From positions 620,001-684,000 of the forward strand of contig NZ_RWKV01000008.1 of assembly GCF_003993795.1 (NCBI RefSeq): a stretch of 64,000 nucleotides of DNA. The letters run 5' to 3'. Below the pieces are notes generated by a model. It had not been told where the DNA came from. It searched no databases and worked only from the letters and a program-made list of their open reading frames with translations. This stretch comes from Aquabacter cavernae. GTDB lineage: Bacteria > Pseudomonadota > Alphaproteobacteria > Rhizobiales > Xanthobacteraceae. Shown here piece by piece: positions 1 to 8,752 of this stretch. Both the position numbers and the translations under genes were made by a program. Position 1 is the stretch's first letter. The number at the start of each line of letters is the position of its first letter.

Positions 1-104
1 GCGATGGCGGATGCCGAATGCGACATGTGCGCGCCGGCCCCGGAAAACACCACTGCCAGAATCGCTGCCGCCACCGCCCGGATGCTTGCCATGCCTCGCA
101 TCAT
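1..104 (-). CDS. N-terminus of a secreted protein, cut by the left window edge
   Basis: Read on the minus strand, an ATG ending at 104 opens a frame of 34 codons that stays open to the window edge. It begins MMRGMASIRAVAAAILAVV and looks like a Sec signal peptide: a positive start, an Ala/Val-rich core, then small residues around SGAGA and ASA suitable for cleavage. A second in-frame ATG follows directly and a third (residue 5) is also possible. No strong Shine-Dalgarno is visible. The mature protein lies outside the window, so no function can be given. It is divergent from the IalB-like gene, and the roughly 200 bases between them should hold both promoters. Confidence 0.4.
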   Translation of the reverse strand, partial: MMRGMASIRAVAAAILAVVFSGAGAHMSHSASAI

Positions 105-303
105 GCAGATTTGTGCGCTCGAGACCACGCTGTCGCGCGGAGGCCGCAATTTCAAGCGATTCAGGGCTTCGGCCGAGGAACAGGCGGTGTCACCGTCTTG
201 CCTCATTTGACACGGAAATAGCCGTCGCTAAGACGTGACCAGGCTCGCCTCCGCGTTTTTTCTTGCCCGGCCTGGCGTATCGCATCACGGGGATCGTTCC
301 GGA

Positions 304-1071
304 ATGACCAAAGCCACCATCTTGCGCCGCGCGAGCGGTTTGGCCGCTGTTGTGGTGGCCCTCGGATTTGCCGGCGGCGCGCTGGCGCAGACCACTCCCG
401 CCGCGCCGGCCAAGCCCGCGCCCGCCAAGCCTGCCCAGGCGGCCCCCGCCCAGGCCGCTCCTGCCCAACAGCAGCAGCAGGCCCAGGGCGCCGCGGCGGC
501 CTCCGTCGCCGTCCCCGGCATCAGCACCGCCTGGACCAAGGTGTGCGGCAACGATCAGGCTGCCGGCAAGCAGATCTGCATGACCACCCAGGACTTCACC
601 GCCGAGACCGGGCAGCCGCTCGCTTCCGCCGGTATCCGCGAGGTGAAGGACGATCCGAACAAGAAGTTCATCGTCTCCGTGCCGATCGGCATGCTCGTGC
701 AGCCCGGCACCCGCGTGATCCTCGACCAGCAGCCCCCGCTGGCGCTGAAGTACGAGATCTGCTTCCCCAATGGCTGCTTCGCCAGCATGGATGTGAATGC
801 GGACTTCGTGAACAAGCTGAAGAAGACGCAGACCATCACCATCCAGGCCCTGCAGATGGGCGGCCGCACGCTGAACTTCCAGCTGCCCGGCAAGGACTTC
901 GCCAAGGCGTATGACGGCCCGCCGTCCGACCCGAACGCGGTTGCCGCCGAGCGCCAGAAGATGGCCGAGGAACTCCAGAAGCTCGCGCAGAAGAAGGCCG
1001 AAGAGCGCGCCGCCACCGGCGCCGCCGCTCCCGGTGCCACGCCCGCCGCTGCGGCTCCTGCCAAGCAGTGA
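304..1071 (+). CDS. IalB-family (invasion-associated locus B) secreted protein
   Basis: The 255-residue product starts with a signal peptide (MTKATILRRASG, hydrophobic core, ALAQ cleavage region near residue 29). A Pro/Ala/Lys/Gln-rich linker covers about residues 30-75. A globular domain follows with IalB traits: paired cysteines around WTKVCG and KQICM, then YEICFPNGCFASMDV, which would form periplasmic disulfides. The tail is Ala/Glu-rich and probably helical. I chose the ATG at 304 rather than an upstream in-frame start because it gives a clean signal peptide. IalB was named for erythrocyte invasion in Bartonella, but homologues are widespread in harmless Alphaproteobacteria, so here it is best read as a periplasmic protein of unknown role. 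A strong terminator follows. Confidence 0.8.
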   Translation: MTKATILRRASGLAAVVVALGFAGGALAQTTPAAPAKPAPAKPAQAAPAQAAPAQQQQQAQGAAAASVAVPGISTAWTKVCGNDQAAGKQICMTTQDFTAETGQPLASAGIREVKDDPNKKFIVSVPIGMLVQPGTRVILDQQPPLALKYEICFPNGCFASMDVNADFVNKLKKTQTITIQALQMGGRTLNFQLPGKDFAKAYDGPPSDPNAVAAERQKMAEELQKLAQKKAEERAATGAAAPGATPAAAAPAKQ

Positions 1072-1098
1072 GCCTCGCTCAAAGGTCGCAATAAAGAA

Positions 1099-1124
1099 GG
1101 GGCGGCACCCACGGGTGCCGCCCC
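1099..1124 (+). terminator. Bidirectional intrinsic terminator between the IalB gene and the FAH gene
   Basis: A perfect 12-bp GC stem (GGGGCGGCACCC and its complement) with a very tight loop is followed by TTTCGTTT on the plus strand. On the minus strand it is followed by TTCTTTATT. It can stop both convergent transcripts. Confidence 0.85.
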
Positions 1125-1144
1125 TTTCGTTTGTGCGGCTTCCG

Positions 1145-1993
1145 TCAGAGCTTGAAGGGCACCACTTTCTGGGTCTGCACGCCCAGCCCCTCAATGCCCA
1201 CCCGCATCACGTCGCCCGCCTTCAGGAAGCGCGGGGGCTTCATGCCGAGGCCGACGCCCGGCGGGGTGCCGGTGGTGATGAGATCGCCCGGATCCAGCAC
1301 CATGTACTGGCTGATATAGGAGACCAGGTGGGCGACGCCGAAGATCATGGTCTTGGTGGAGCCGTTCTGGACCTTCTCGCCGTTCACCTCCAGCCACATG
1401 GGCAGGTTCGACGTATCGGGCATCTCATCGGCGGTGAGCAGATAGGGACCGATGGGGCCGAAGGTCTCGTTGCCCTTGCCCTTGGTCCACTGGCCGCCGC
1501 GCTCGATCTGGAAATTGCGCTCCGACACATCGTTGCAGATGGAATAACCGGCCACATGCTTGAGCGCGTCGGCCTCGTCCACATAGCGGGCGCGCGCGCC
1601 GATAACGATGAGCAGCTCCACTTCCCAGTCGAGCTTGGTGGACCCGCGCGGGATCATCACGTCGTCATCGGGCCCGACCACGCAATTGGGGGCCTTGTTG
1701 AACAGGACCGGCTCGCTCGGGATGGGATTGTTGGTCTCCGCCGCATGGTCGGCGAAGTTCAGGCCCACCGCGACGAAATTGCCCGGCCGGGCCACGCACG
1801 ATCCGAATCGGACGCCGGGGGGCACCACCGGCAGGGAGGAGGGGTCCACGGCGCGGATGCGGTCGAGCCCGGCGGGCGTGAGAACATCGCCCGCAATGTC
1901 CGGAACAATGCCGGAAAGATCGCGAACTTGGCCGGTCAAATCGATTAAGCCGGGCTTTTCTTGCCCTTTCTCGCCGAATCGGACGAGCTTCAT
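1145..1993 (-). CDS. Fumarylacetoacetate hydrolase (FAH) family protein
   Basis: The 282-residue protein starts MKLVRFGEKGQEKPGLID at the ATG ending at 1993, with AGGGAG as Shine-Dalgarno. An upstream in-frame start would add 30 residues unlike the family. A short N-terminal domain precedes the catalytic FAH fold. LDWEVELLIVIG supplies the acidic metal ligands, GYSICNDVSERNFQ is the family core, and TGTPPGVGLG lies near the C-terminus. The family cleaves or isomerises C-C bonds in 2,4-dioxo acids and also includes ureidoglycolate lyase-like enzymes and hydratases. Sequence alone does not fix the substrate. The gene stands alone and converges on the IalB gene. Confidence 0.85.
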   Translation of the reverse strand: MKLVRFGEKGQEKPGLIDLTGQVRDLSGIVPDIAGDVLTPAGLDRIRAVDPSSLPVVPPGVRFGSCVARPGNFVAVGLNFADHAAETNNPIPSEPVLFNKAPNCVVGPDDDVMIPRGSTKLDWEVELLIVIGARARYVDEADALKHVAGYSICNDVSERNFQIERGGQWTKGKGNETFGPIGPYLLTADEMPDTSNLPMWLEVNGEKVQNGSTKTMIFGVAHLVSYISQYMVLDPGDLITTGTPPGVGLGMKPPRFLKAGDVMRVGIEGLGVQTQKVVPFKL

Positions 1994-2452
1994 GGAGGAT
2001 CTCCCTGGATGTCGTTGAGGGTTGCGGGCGCGATTGCGCTCGGCCGGAAAGCTCGCGCGCGACGCCTGGAAGGTCAATGCCAAAGGTGCAGGATTTGCGG
2101 CCCGCTGTTACGGGCTCACCATGACTTTAGGGGAATCGGCCCCGCTCGGCGGAGTTGTGGCGCCCCCTTACGTAGAACAAGTGCTGCGGCGTTGCTTCGC
2201 CTTACCCCGCTGGCCGCCCGCATTCCCCGGCACCGATTGCGCATCTGGACACAAGAGCGACGCTTACCTCGACCGATCAACCCGTTATCCGGCGTTTCCC
2301 TACTTTCGTAGGGTCGAAGCTGATCTTTCGCAGGTGGTCGCCGAGGGGTCAAAACCCTGTCATTTCGCGGGTGCGTCATAAAAGGGATACACGACTCCGG
2401 CTAATTCCGACAGAATGCTCCCGGTAAGCATTGCTTCGAGAAGGGATGGCAC
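1994..2452. other. Non-coding spacer with divergent promoters
   Basis: This 459-base region lies between the divergent FAH and phosphoesterase genes. The frames open here have no Shine-Dalgarno and no recognisable product. A small perfect hairpin (CCCTAC, TTTC loop, GTAGGG) sits at 2298-2313. The part from about 2380 is more AT-rich and is the likely promoter and leader of the phosphoesterase operon. Confidence 0.5.
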
Positions 2453-3259
2453 GTGAGCGAGACCCCTGAGCACAAACATTACCGCTCGTTGTTCATCTCC
2501 GATGTCCATCTCGGCACGAAGGGCTCGCAGGCCGACCTGCTGCTGGACTTCCTGAAATACAACGATTCCGACACCCTTTATCTGGTGGGTGACATCGTGG
2601 ACGGATGGCGCCTGCGCTCGTCCTGGTACTGGCCCCAGCAGCATAATGACGTGGTGCAGAAGCTGCTCCGCAAGGGCCGCAAGGGCACCCGGATCGTGTA
2701 CCTTCCCGGCAATCACGACGAATTCCTGCGCGATTATTACGGCACGCATTTCGGCGGGATCGAAGTGGTTGAGACCTGCATCCACGAAGCGGCCGACGGC
2801 AAGAAGTATCTGGTGATCCACGGCGATGTGTTCGACGTGGTGGTGCGCCATGCCAAGTGGCTCGCCTTCCTGGGCGACGGCGCCTATACGCTGGCGCTGG
2901 GCATCAACACCTATATCAACCTCGTGCGGCGCAAGCTCGGCCTCACCTATTGGTCACTCAGCCAGTGGGCGAAGCTGAAGGTGAAGAACGCCGTCAATTA
3001 TATCGGCAAGTTCGAGGAAGCCGTCGCCGACGAGGCGAAGCGCAACGGAGTGGACGGGGTCATTTGCGGCCACATCCACCACGCCATGATCCATGACCAG
3101 TTCGGCGTGCGCTACATCAATAGCGGCGATTGGGTGGAGAGCTGCACCGCCGTGGCGGAGCATGAAGACGGGCGCATGGAAATCATTTGCTGGACCCGGC
3201 GCCAGCCTATGCTATCGCTGGCCACATCGGATGTGGAGACCGCCCGCGCGGCAGCTTGA
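2453..3259 (+). CDS. LpxH-like metallophosphoesterase
   Basis: The 268-residue calcineurin-like phosphoesterase carries the full metal-binding set in order: FISDVHLG, GDIVDGW, LPGNHDE, a histidine in VIHGDVFD, and GHIHHAM. This is the UDP-2,3-diacylglucosamine hydrolase-like branch of the family. The start is GTG at 2453, with AGAAGGGA just upstream; the nearby ATG at 2446 is in another frame. Its stop overlaps the start of the glycosyltransferase by one base (TGATG), so the two are translationally coupled and probably act on the same glycolipid or envelope substrate. Many Alphaproteobacteria use LpxI for the lipid A step, so the LpxH assignment is by family only. Confidence 0.85.
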   Translation: MSETPEHKHYRSLFISDVHLGTKGSQADLLLDFLKYNDSDTLYLVGDIVDGWRLRSSWYWPQQHNDVVQKLLRKGRKGTRIVYLPGNHDEFLRDYYGTHFGGIEVVETCIHEAADGKKYLVIHGDVFDVVVRHAKWLAFLGDGAYTLALGINTYINLVRRKLGLTYWSLSQWAKLKVKNAVNYIGKFEEAVADEAKRNGVDGVICGHIHHAMIHDQFGVRYINSGDWVESCTAVAEHEDGRMEIICWTRRQPMLSLATSDVETARAAA

Positions 3260-4326
3260 TGCGCATTCTTGTGGCCACCGATGCGTGGCATCCTCAGATC
3301 AACGGGGTCGTGCGCTCGCTTGAGCATACGGCCCACGAAGCCGCCAATCTGGGCGCACAGATGGAATTCCTGACCCCTCAGGAATTTCGCACGGTGCCTC
3401 TTCCCACCTATCAGGAAATCCGGCTCTCCCTGGCCACGCCCCGCATGATCATGCGGCGCATCGAGGCCATGCAGCCGGACTTCGTGCATGTGGCGACGGA
3501 GGGTCCCATCGGCATGCTGGTGCGGCGGGCCTGCATCGCGTCCAAGCGCACCTTCACCACGTCCTACCACACGAAATTCCCGGAATATCTCTCCGCCCGC
3601 GCACCCGTGCCGGAGCGGCTGACCTATGCCTGGCTGCGCAGCTTCCACAATGCGGGCGGCGGCGTCATGGTGGCCACCGCCACCCTGGAGCGGGAGCTGG
3701 AGCAACGCGGCTTCAAGCGCCTGATGCGCTGGTCGCGCGGTGTGGACGCGGAGATGTTCCGCCCCCGCCCCGAAGTGAATCTGGGCCTGCCCGGTCCCGT
3801 CTTCCTTTATGTAGGCCGCGTGGCGGTGGAGAAGAATATCGAGGCATTCCTCGCGCTCGACCTTCCCGGCTCCAAGGCCGTGGTGGGCGGCGGCCCCGCG
3901 CTCGCCAGCCTCAAGGAACGCTTCCCCGAAACGCGCTTCTACGGCCCCAAGGAGGGCGAGGAGCTGGCGGAAATCTATGCGGGCAGCGACGTCTTCGTCT
4001 TCCCGAGCCGCACCGACACGTTCGGCATCGTCCTGCTGGAGGCCATGGCCAGCGGCCTGCCCGTGGCGGCCTATCCCGTGACCGGCCCGAAGGACGTGCT
4101 GAGCGAGGCGACCGAGCCCGTGGGCGTTCTGGACGAGGATTTGCGGACCGCCTGCCTCAAGGCCCTGGAACTCTCGCCGCGCGCCGCGCGCGATTTCGCC
4201 TTGCGCTATACATGGCGTGAATGCGCCCGGCAGTTCCTCGACAATGTGCTGATCGCGCACGATTTCGGCCCCGTCGCGAGACGGTTTCGCCTGTTGCGCC
4301 GCTCCAGGCTGGCCTCCCTCGCATGA
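3259..4326 (+). CDS. Family 4 glycosyltransferase
   Basis: The 355-residue GT-B protein starts MRILVATDAWHPQINGVV, the usual N-terminal Rossmann strand and glycine-containing loop of GT4 enzymes. FLYVGRVAVEKNIE opens the C-terminal domain, and SRTDTFGIVLLEAMASGLPV is the donor-nucleotide EX7E-type motif. It is closest in style to alpha-mannosyl or sulfoquinovosyl-type transferases that make glycolipids, but the donor is not determined. It overlaps the phosphoesterase upstream (TGATG) and the dehydratase downstream (ATGA). The basic C-terminus (RRFRLLRRSRL) could aid membrane contact. Confidence 0.85.
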   Translation: MRILVATDAWHPQINGVVRSLEHTAHEAANLGAQMEFLTPQEFRTVPLPTYQEIRLSLATPRMIMRRIEAMQPDFVHVATEGPIGMLVRRACIASKRTFTTSYHTKFPEYLSARAPVPERLTYAWLRSFHNAGGGVMVATATLERELEQRGFKRLMRWSRGVDAEMFRPRPEVNLGLPGPVFLYVGRVAVEKNIEAFLALDLPGSKAVVGGGPALASLKERFPETRFYGPKEGEELAEIYAGSDVFVFPSRTDTFGIVLLEAMASGLPVAAYPVTGPKDVLSEATEPVGVLDEDLRTACLKALELSPRAARDFALRYTWRECARQFLDNVLIAHDFGPVARRFRLLRRSRLASLA

Positions 4327-5309
4327 CCGCGCGCACCACACCCCCCACCGCCGCCGATATCCTCGCCGCTGCCGCCCGCCTGAAGGGCGTCGCCGTGCGC
4401 ACGCCGCTGATTTCGTCCCCGATCCTCGACGAGGTCACCGGTGCCCGCGTCTTCCTGAAGCCCGAGACGCTCCAGCGCACCGGCTCCTTCAAGTTTCGCG
4501 GCGCCTATAACCGCATCGTCCAGATTCCGGCCGAGCGCCGCGCCACAGGCGTGGTGGCCTGCTCCTCGGGCAACCATGCCCAGGGCGTGGCCGCCGCCGC
4601 TCGTCTTCTGGGAATGCCGGCCGTCATCGTCATGCCCAGCGACGCCCCCGCGCTCAAGCTGCGGCGGACCCGGGATCTTGGCGCCCAGGTGGTGGAGTAC
4701 AATCGCGTCACCGAGGACCGCGACGCCATCGCCAATGCCATCGCGGCAGAACGCGGCGCGGTGTTCGTGCCGCCCTATGACGATCCGGACGTGATGGCCG
4801 GGCAGGGCACGGTGGGCCTGGAAATCGCGGAAGACCTCGCGGCGCTCGGCATCGCCCCGGACATCGTGAGCGCCAACGTCTCCGGCGGCGGGCTCATTTC
4901 CGGCATCGCCCTGGCGGTGAAGGCCCGCTTCCCGCAGGCGCGCGTGGTGGCCGCCGAGCCCGAAGGCTTCGACGATCACGCCCGCTCCTTCCGCTCCGGC
5001 CAGAGGGAGCGCAATCCCGCTCCCACCGGCTCGTTCTGCGACGCGCTTCTCGCGCCCACGCCCGGCGCGCTCACCTTCCAGGTGTCCAGCGTCCTGGTGG
5101 GCGAGGGGGTGCAGGCGAGCGATGCGGAAGTGGCGGCGGCCGTGAGCTTCGCCTTCCGTGAGTTGAAGCTGGTGGTCGAGCCGGGCGGCGCGGTGGCGCT
5201 GGCGGCCCTGCTGAACGGACAGTTCCAGGCGGCCGGAAAGACGGTGGCCATCGTCCTGTCCGGCGGCAATGTGGACCCGGAGACGTTCGGGGCCTGTCTG
5301 CGCGCCTGA
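4323..5309 (+). CDS. Threonine/serine dehydratase, PLP-dependent
   Basis: The 328-residue fold-type II PLP enzyme has the Schiff-base lysine at residue 57 in GSFKFRGAYN, the SSGNHAQGVA substrate loop, and the VSGGGLISGI glycine-rich phosphate-binding loop. It would deaminate threonine to 2-oxobutyrate or serine to pyruvate. It lacks the C-terminal ACT-like regulatory domain of biosynthetic IlvA, so it resembles the short catabolic (TdcB) form or serine racemases. The start at 4323 overlaps the previous stop (ATGA). The next gene starts on its last base. Its place in an envelope-sugar operon suggests simple co-transcription rather than a shared pathway. Confidence 0.88.
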   Translation: MTARTTPPTAADILAAAARLKGVAVRTPLISSPILDEVTGARVFLKPETLQRTGSFKFRGAYNRIVQIPAERRATGVVACSSGNHAQGVAAAARLLGMPAVIVMPSDAPALKLRRTRDLGAQVVEYNRVTEDRDAIANAIAAERGAVFVPPYDDPDVMAGQGTVGLEIAEDLAALGIAPDIVSANVSGGGLISGIALAVKARFPQARVVAAEPEGFDDHARSFRSGQRERNPAPTGSFCDALLAPTPGALTFQVSSVLVGEGVQASDAEVAAAVSFAFRELKLVVEPGGAVALAALLNGQFQAAGKTVAIVLSGGNVDPETFGACLRA

Positions 5310-6487
5310 TGCGCGTCGCCATGCGTCTCCTCTCCCAATCGTCCGAGCGGCCCGTGAAGCTCGCGCTCGCCAGCGCCTACGGCACGCTGTTCTTCTCCTT
5401 CGGCATCTACATGCCCTTCTTCCCGCTCTGGCTGACGGATCGGGGCATGACGCCGCAGCAGATCGGGGCGGCCATCGCCATTCCCATGTGCGCGCGCCTC
5501 GCGGCGACGCCGCTCCTCGGCATCCTGTCGGACCGGGTCGGACGGCCAAAGGCGGTGCTCGTCATCCTCGCGTTCGCGGCCACCCTCTTCATGGCCGTGC
5601 TCAGCCTTGGCCACACGCCGCTCGCCATCTATGTCGCCCTGAGTTTCGGGGCCATGGCCTGGAGCCCCAGCTTCGCGCTGCTGGATGCCTATGCCACCCG
5701 GCAGGCCCGCGCCGGGCGGGTGGATTATGGCCGCAGCCGCCTGTGGGGCTCCGCCACCTTCATCGCCGCCAATCTGGTGGGGGGCGTGCTGATCGCGCAG
5801 GCGGGCGCCTCCATGGTGCTGCTGCTCATGATCGCAGGGCAGGCGAGCTTCGTCGTGGCCATGCTGGTCCTGCCCGAGCTGCCTCGCCCACCCGTCCACA
5901 CCACGCCCCATCTGTCCCTGCCGCGCACGCGGGCAGTGTTGGTGCTCGGGGTTCTGGCATCGGCCCTGATCCAGGCCAGCCACGCCACGCTCTATGCCTT
6001 CGCCACCGTTCATTGGACGGAGCGGGGCTTCTCCCTCTCGGTGATCGGCGGCCTGTGGGCGCTGGGCGTGGTTTCGGAGATCGTCCTGTTTCGCTACGGA
6101 ACCTGGATCGTGGCCCGCATCGGCCCCTCGGCCCTGCTGGCGGCAGGCGGGCTTGCGGCGCTGGTGCGGTTCGGCATTCTCGCCATGGATCCGCCCATGT
6201 GGATCCTGCTGCCGCTCCAGGTGCTTCACGGGCTCACCTTCGGCGCCGCCTTTCTCGGGCTCGTGGAACTGGTGGCGCGCAATACGCCCGAGCATCGCGC
6301 GGGCACCGCCCAGTCACTGGCAGCCTGGACGGGCAGCCTCGCCATGGCCTGCGCCAGCTTCGCGGCGGGCCAGCTCTGGGTCGCCTACGGACATTGGGCC
6401 TTCCTGGCCTCGGCGGCGCTTGGGCTGGCCGGAGCGTGTCTCGCCCTGGCTTCCCACCTCGCCAACAAGAAGCGTCCCGTTCTTTAG
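5309..6487 (+). CDS. MFS transporter, phenylpropionate permease-like
   Basis: The 392-residue membrane protein has about twelve hydrophobic segments. The first is KLALASAYGTLFFSFGIYMP, and SDRVGRPKAVL is the MFS loop motif between helices 2 and 3. The compact N-terminus ending in FFPLWLTDRG is typical of the HcaT (3-phenylpropionate permease) branch, also called MFS_1-like. The substrate is not determinable from sequence. The gene starts on the last base of the dehydratase stop (TGATG) and its 3' end overlaps the convergent epimerase gene by four bases. Confidence 0.8.
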   Translation: MRVAMRLLSQSSERPVKLALASAYGTLFFSFGIYMPFFPLWLTDRGMTPQQIGAAIAIPMCARLAATPLLGILSDRVGRPKAVLVILAFAATLFMAVLSLGHTPLAIYVALSFGAMAWSPSFALLDAYATRQARAGRVDYGRSRLWGSATFIAANLVGGVLIAQAGASMVLLLMIAGQASFVVAMLVLPELPRPPVHTTPHLSLPRTRAVLVLGVLASALIQASHATLYAFATVHWTERGFSLSVIGGLWALGVVSEIVLFRYGTWIVARIGPSALLAAGGLAALVRFGILAMDPPMWILLPLQVLHGLTFGAAFLGLVELVARNTPEHRAGTAQSLAAWTGSLAMACASFAAGQLWVAYGHWAFLASAALGLAGACLALASHLANKKRPVL

Positions 6488-7464
6488 CCCCACAGCGTGG
6501 GCGGTGCGGGGAAGACGGTGGCGCCCTCATAATGCAGGCCGCCCTCCCGGTCCCGCGCCAGAAGCAGCGGGCCGTCCAGATCCACCACCTGCGCGCGCTG
6601 GGCCACCAGCAGCGCGGGCGCCATGGCGAGCGAGGTGGCGAGCATGCAGCCCACCATGACGGAGAAGCCCAGGCCATGTGCCGCCTGGGCCATGGCAAAC
6701 GCCTCCGTGAGCCCGCCCGCCTTGTCGAGCTTGATGTTCACCGCGTCATACTTGCCCACGAGGCCCGGCAAGCTGGCCCGGTCATGGACGCTCTCGTCGG
6801 CACAGACGGGCAGGGGGCGGACGATGCGGCGGAGCATCTCGTCATCGGCGGCGGGAAGGGGCTGCTCCACCAGCTCCACGCCGGCCGCCGCGCAGGCGGC
6901 AAGGCGCGCCTCCAGTGTGTCGGGCGTCCAGCCTTCATTGGCGTCCACGATGAGGCGGGCTGCGGGGACCGCGTCACGGATCGCCGCGAGCCGGGCCGCA
7001 TCGCCGTCACCGCTGCCGAGCTTCAGCTTGAGCAGCGGCCGGCCCGCCGCCCGCGCCGCCGCCGCCATGGCTTCCGGCGTGTCCAGGCTGAGCGTGAAGG
7101 CGGTGACCAGGGGCTTCGGCTCCGGCAGGCCGAGGCGGACATGGACGGGAATGCCAGTGCGCTTCGCCTCCAGGTCCCAGAGCGCGCAGTCCAGGGCGTT
7201 GCGGGCAGCACCTGGGGGCAGGCGCGCCTGCAGGGTCGCATGGTCCAGTCCAGCGGCAATGTCCGGGGCGAGCGTCGCGATGTCGGCCCGCACCTGCTCC
7301 GGCGTCTCGCCATAGCGGGCATAGGGGACGCACTCTCCACGTCCCGTGAGATGTCCGTCTCGCAACTCCACGACCACCACCACGGCCTCGGTCTTCGAGC
7401 CGCGCGAGATGGTGAACGTGCCGGATATGGGAAAGCGCTCGATGCGCACGTCGAGGGAGGTCAT
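6484..7464 (-). CDS. Dipeptide epimerase (L-Ala-D/L-Glu epimerase type)
   Basis: The 326-residue enolase-superfamily protein has the expected active-site series: LLKLKLGSGD (KxK acid/base pair), LIVDANEGW and VELVEQPLP and VCADES (three metal-binding acids), and VNIKLDKAGG (second catalytic lysine on the other face). This pattern matches YcjG-type L-Ala-D/L-Glu epimerases, which recycle murein peptides. Related dipeptide epimerases differ in specificity, so the exact dipeptide is uncertain. Start choice lies between MTSLDV (7464) and an ATG two codons earlier (7470). Neither has a clear Shine-Dalgarno. Confidence 0.85.
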   Translation of the reverse strand: MTSLDVRIERFPISGTFTISRGSKTEAVVVVVELRDGHLTGRGECVPYARYGETPEQVRADIATLAPDIAAGLDHATLQARLPPGAARNALDCALWDLEAKRTGIPVHVRLGLPEPKPLVTAFTLSLDTPEAMAAAARAAGRPLLKLKLGSGDGDAARLAAIRDAVPAARLIVDANEGWTPDTLEARLAACAAAGVELVEQPLPAADDEMLRRIVRPLPVCADESVHDRASLPGLVGKYDAVNIKLDKAGGLTEAFAMAQAAHGLGFSVMVGCMLATSLAMAPALLVAQRAQVVDLDGPLLLARDREGGLHYEGATVFPAPPTLWG

Positions 7465-7609
7465 TTGCATAAGGTGTGGTAGGTAGAGAGGAATCGTCGC
7501 GGGCGCTGGGGCGCGGGGATGGATTTTGGTCCACCCTCGACGCCATGTCGTGCTGCGAGTATGACCATCGTGTGCAGCGCACTCAAGCCATGCACGCACC
7601 GACAGGGAA

Positions 7610-8746
7610 TTGTCCGTGGCGCCTGCCTCGCTTCTCGATGTCCGACGTGACGGCGATGAGCTGAAGGCCATCGGCTCGGGCGTCTGGACATCGGAAAACG
7701 CCGATGCGCTGGAACAGCTCGTCACGAACGCAACTCAGGCGCCGCCGCCCGAGACCCATTCCGCCCAGATCGACCTCAGCGGCGTCGAGCGCATGGACAC
7801 GTTCGGCGCGCTGCTTCTGGAACGGCTGCGCCGCGCCTGGACCCAGGAGGGCATTGAGCCCCGCGTGGTCGGGCTGAAGCGCCGCTACGGCGTGCTGATC
7901 CAGGAAATGAGCCGCACCGGGCGCGAGCCCCATCCCGAGCCCCGTCGCCAGGAAGCCACGGTGGAGCGGCTCGGCCACAATATGGTGGATATCGGCAAGG
8001 ACGCGCGGCTCCTGCTGAACTTCGTCGGCGCCACGGTGGCCGCCATCCTGCGCATGGGTGCGCGGCCCCGGACCTTCCGCTTCACCTCCATGGTGAACCA
8101 GATCGACCGGGTGGGCCTGCGCGCCGTGCCCATCATCATCCTCATCACCTTCCTGATCGGCTGCATCCTGGCCCAGCAGGGCATCTTCCATTTCCGCCGC
8201 TTCGGTGCCGACATCTATGTGGTGGACATGGTGGGCGTGCTCGTGTTGCGCGAGCTGGGCGTGCTCATCGTCTCCATCATGATCGCGGGCCGCTCCGGCA
8301 GCGCCTACACGGCCGAGCTTGGCTCCATGCGCATGCGCGAGGAGGTGGATGCCTTGCGGGTCATGGGGTTCGACCCCGTGGAGATCCTGGTGATCCCGCG
8401 CCTGTTCGCGCTGCTCATCGCCCTGCCGCTGCTCACCTTCATCGGCTCCATGTCGGCTTTGGTCGGCGGCGGCCTCGTGGCGTGGTTCTATGGCGGCATC
8501 CAGCCGGGCGTGTTCCTCGACCGGCTGAAGGACGCCATCTCCATCGACCATTTCATGGTCGGCATGATCAAGGCGCCCTTCATGGCGGCCGTCATCGGCA
8601 TCGTCGCCTGCATGGAAGGACTGCGGGTGGGCGGAAGCGCGGAATCGCTGGGCGCCCACACCACCGCCTCGGTGGTGAAGGCCATCTTCCTCGTCATCGT
8701 GATGGACGGCCTGTTCGCCATGTTCTTCGCGTCCATCGACATGTGA
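7610..8746 (+). CDS. MlaE-type ABC permease with N-terminal STAS domain
   Basis: The 378-residue protein joins two modules. Residues about 1-110 form a STAS-like (MlaB-type) domain including DLSGVERMDTFGALLLERL. Residues about 125-378 are the MlaE permease, with membrane segments and the conserved RSGSAYTAELGSMRMREEVDALRVMG-type cytoplasmic region. In E. coli MlaB and MlaE are separate; here they are fused. The start is TTG at 7610 with GACAGGGA upstream; GTG at 7616 is an alternative. It leads a four-gene operon that moves glycerophospholipids between the membranes. Confidence 0.9.
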   Translation: MSVAPASLLDVRRDGDELKAIGSGVWTSENADALEQLVTNATQAPPPETHSAQIDLSGVERMDTFGALLLERLRRAWTQEGIEPRVVGLKRRYGVLIQEMSRTGREPHPEPRRQEATVERLGHNMVDIGKDARLLLNFVGATVAAILRMGARPRTFRFTSMVNQIDRVGLRAVPIIILITFLIGCILAQQGIFHFRRFGADIYVVDMVGVLVLRELGVLIVSIMIAGRSGSAYTAELGSMRMREEVDALRVMGFDPVEILVIPRLFALLIALPLLTFIGSMSALVGGGLVAWFYGGIQPGVFLDRLKDAISIDHFMVGMIKAPFMAAVIGIVACMEGLRVGGSAESLGAHTTASVVKAIFLVIVMDGLFAMFFASIDM

Positions 8747-8752
8747 GGGGGC

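Noticed and set aside
2022-2381. 119-codon plus-strand frame in the FAH-phosphoesterase gap
   Set aside because: Composition is not coding-like, there is no Shine-Dalgarno and it spans the likely promoter region.
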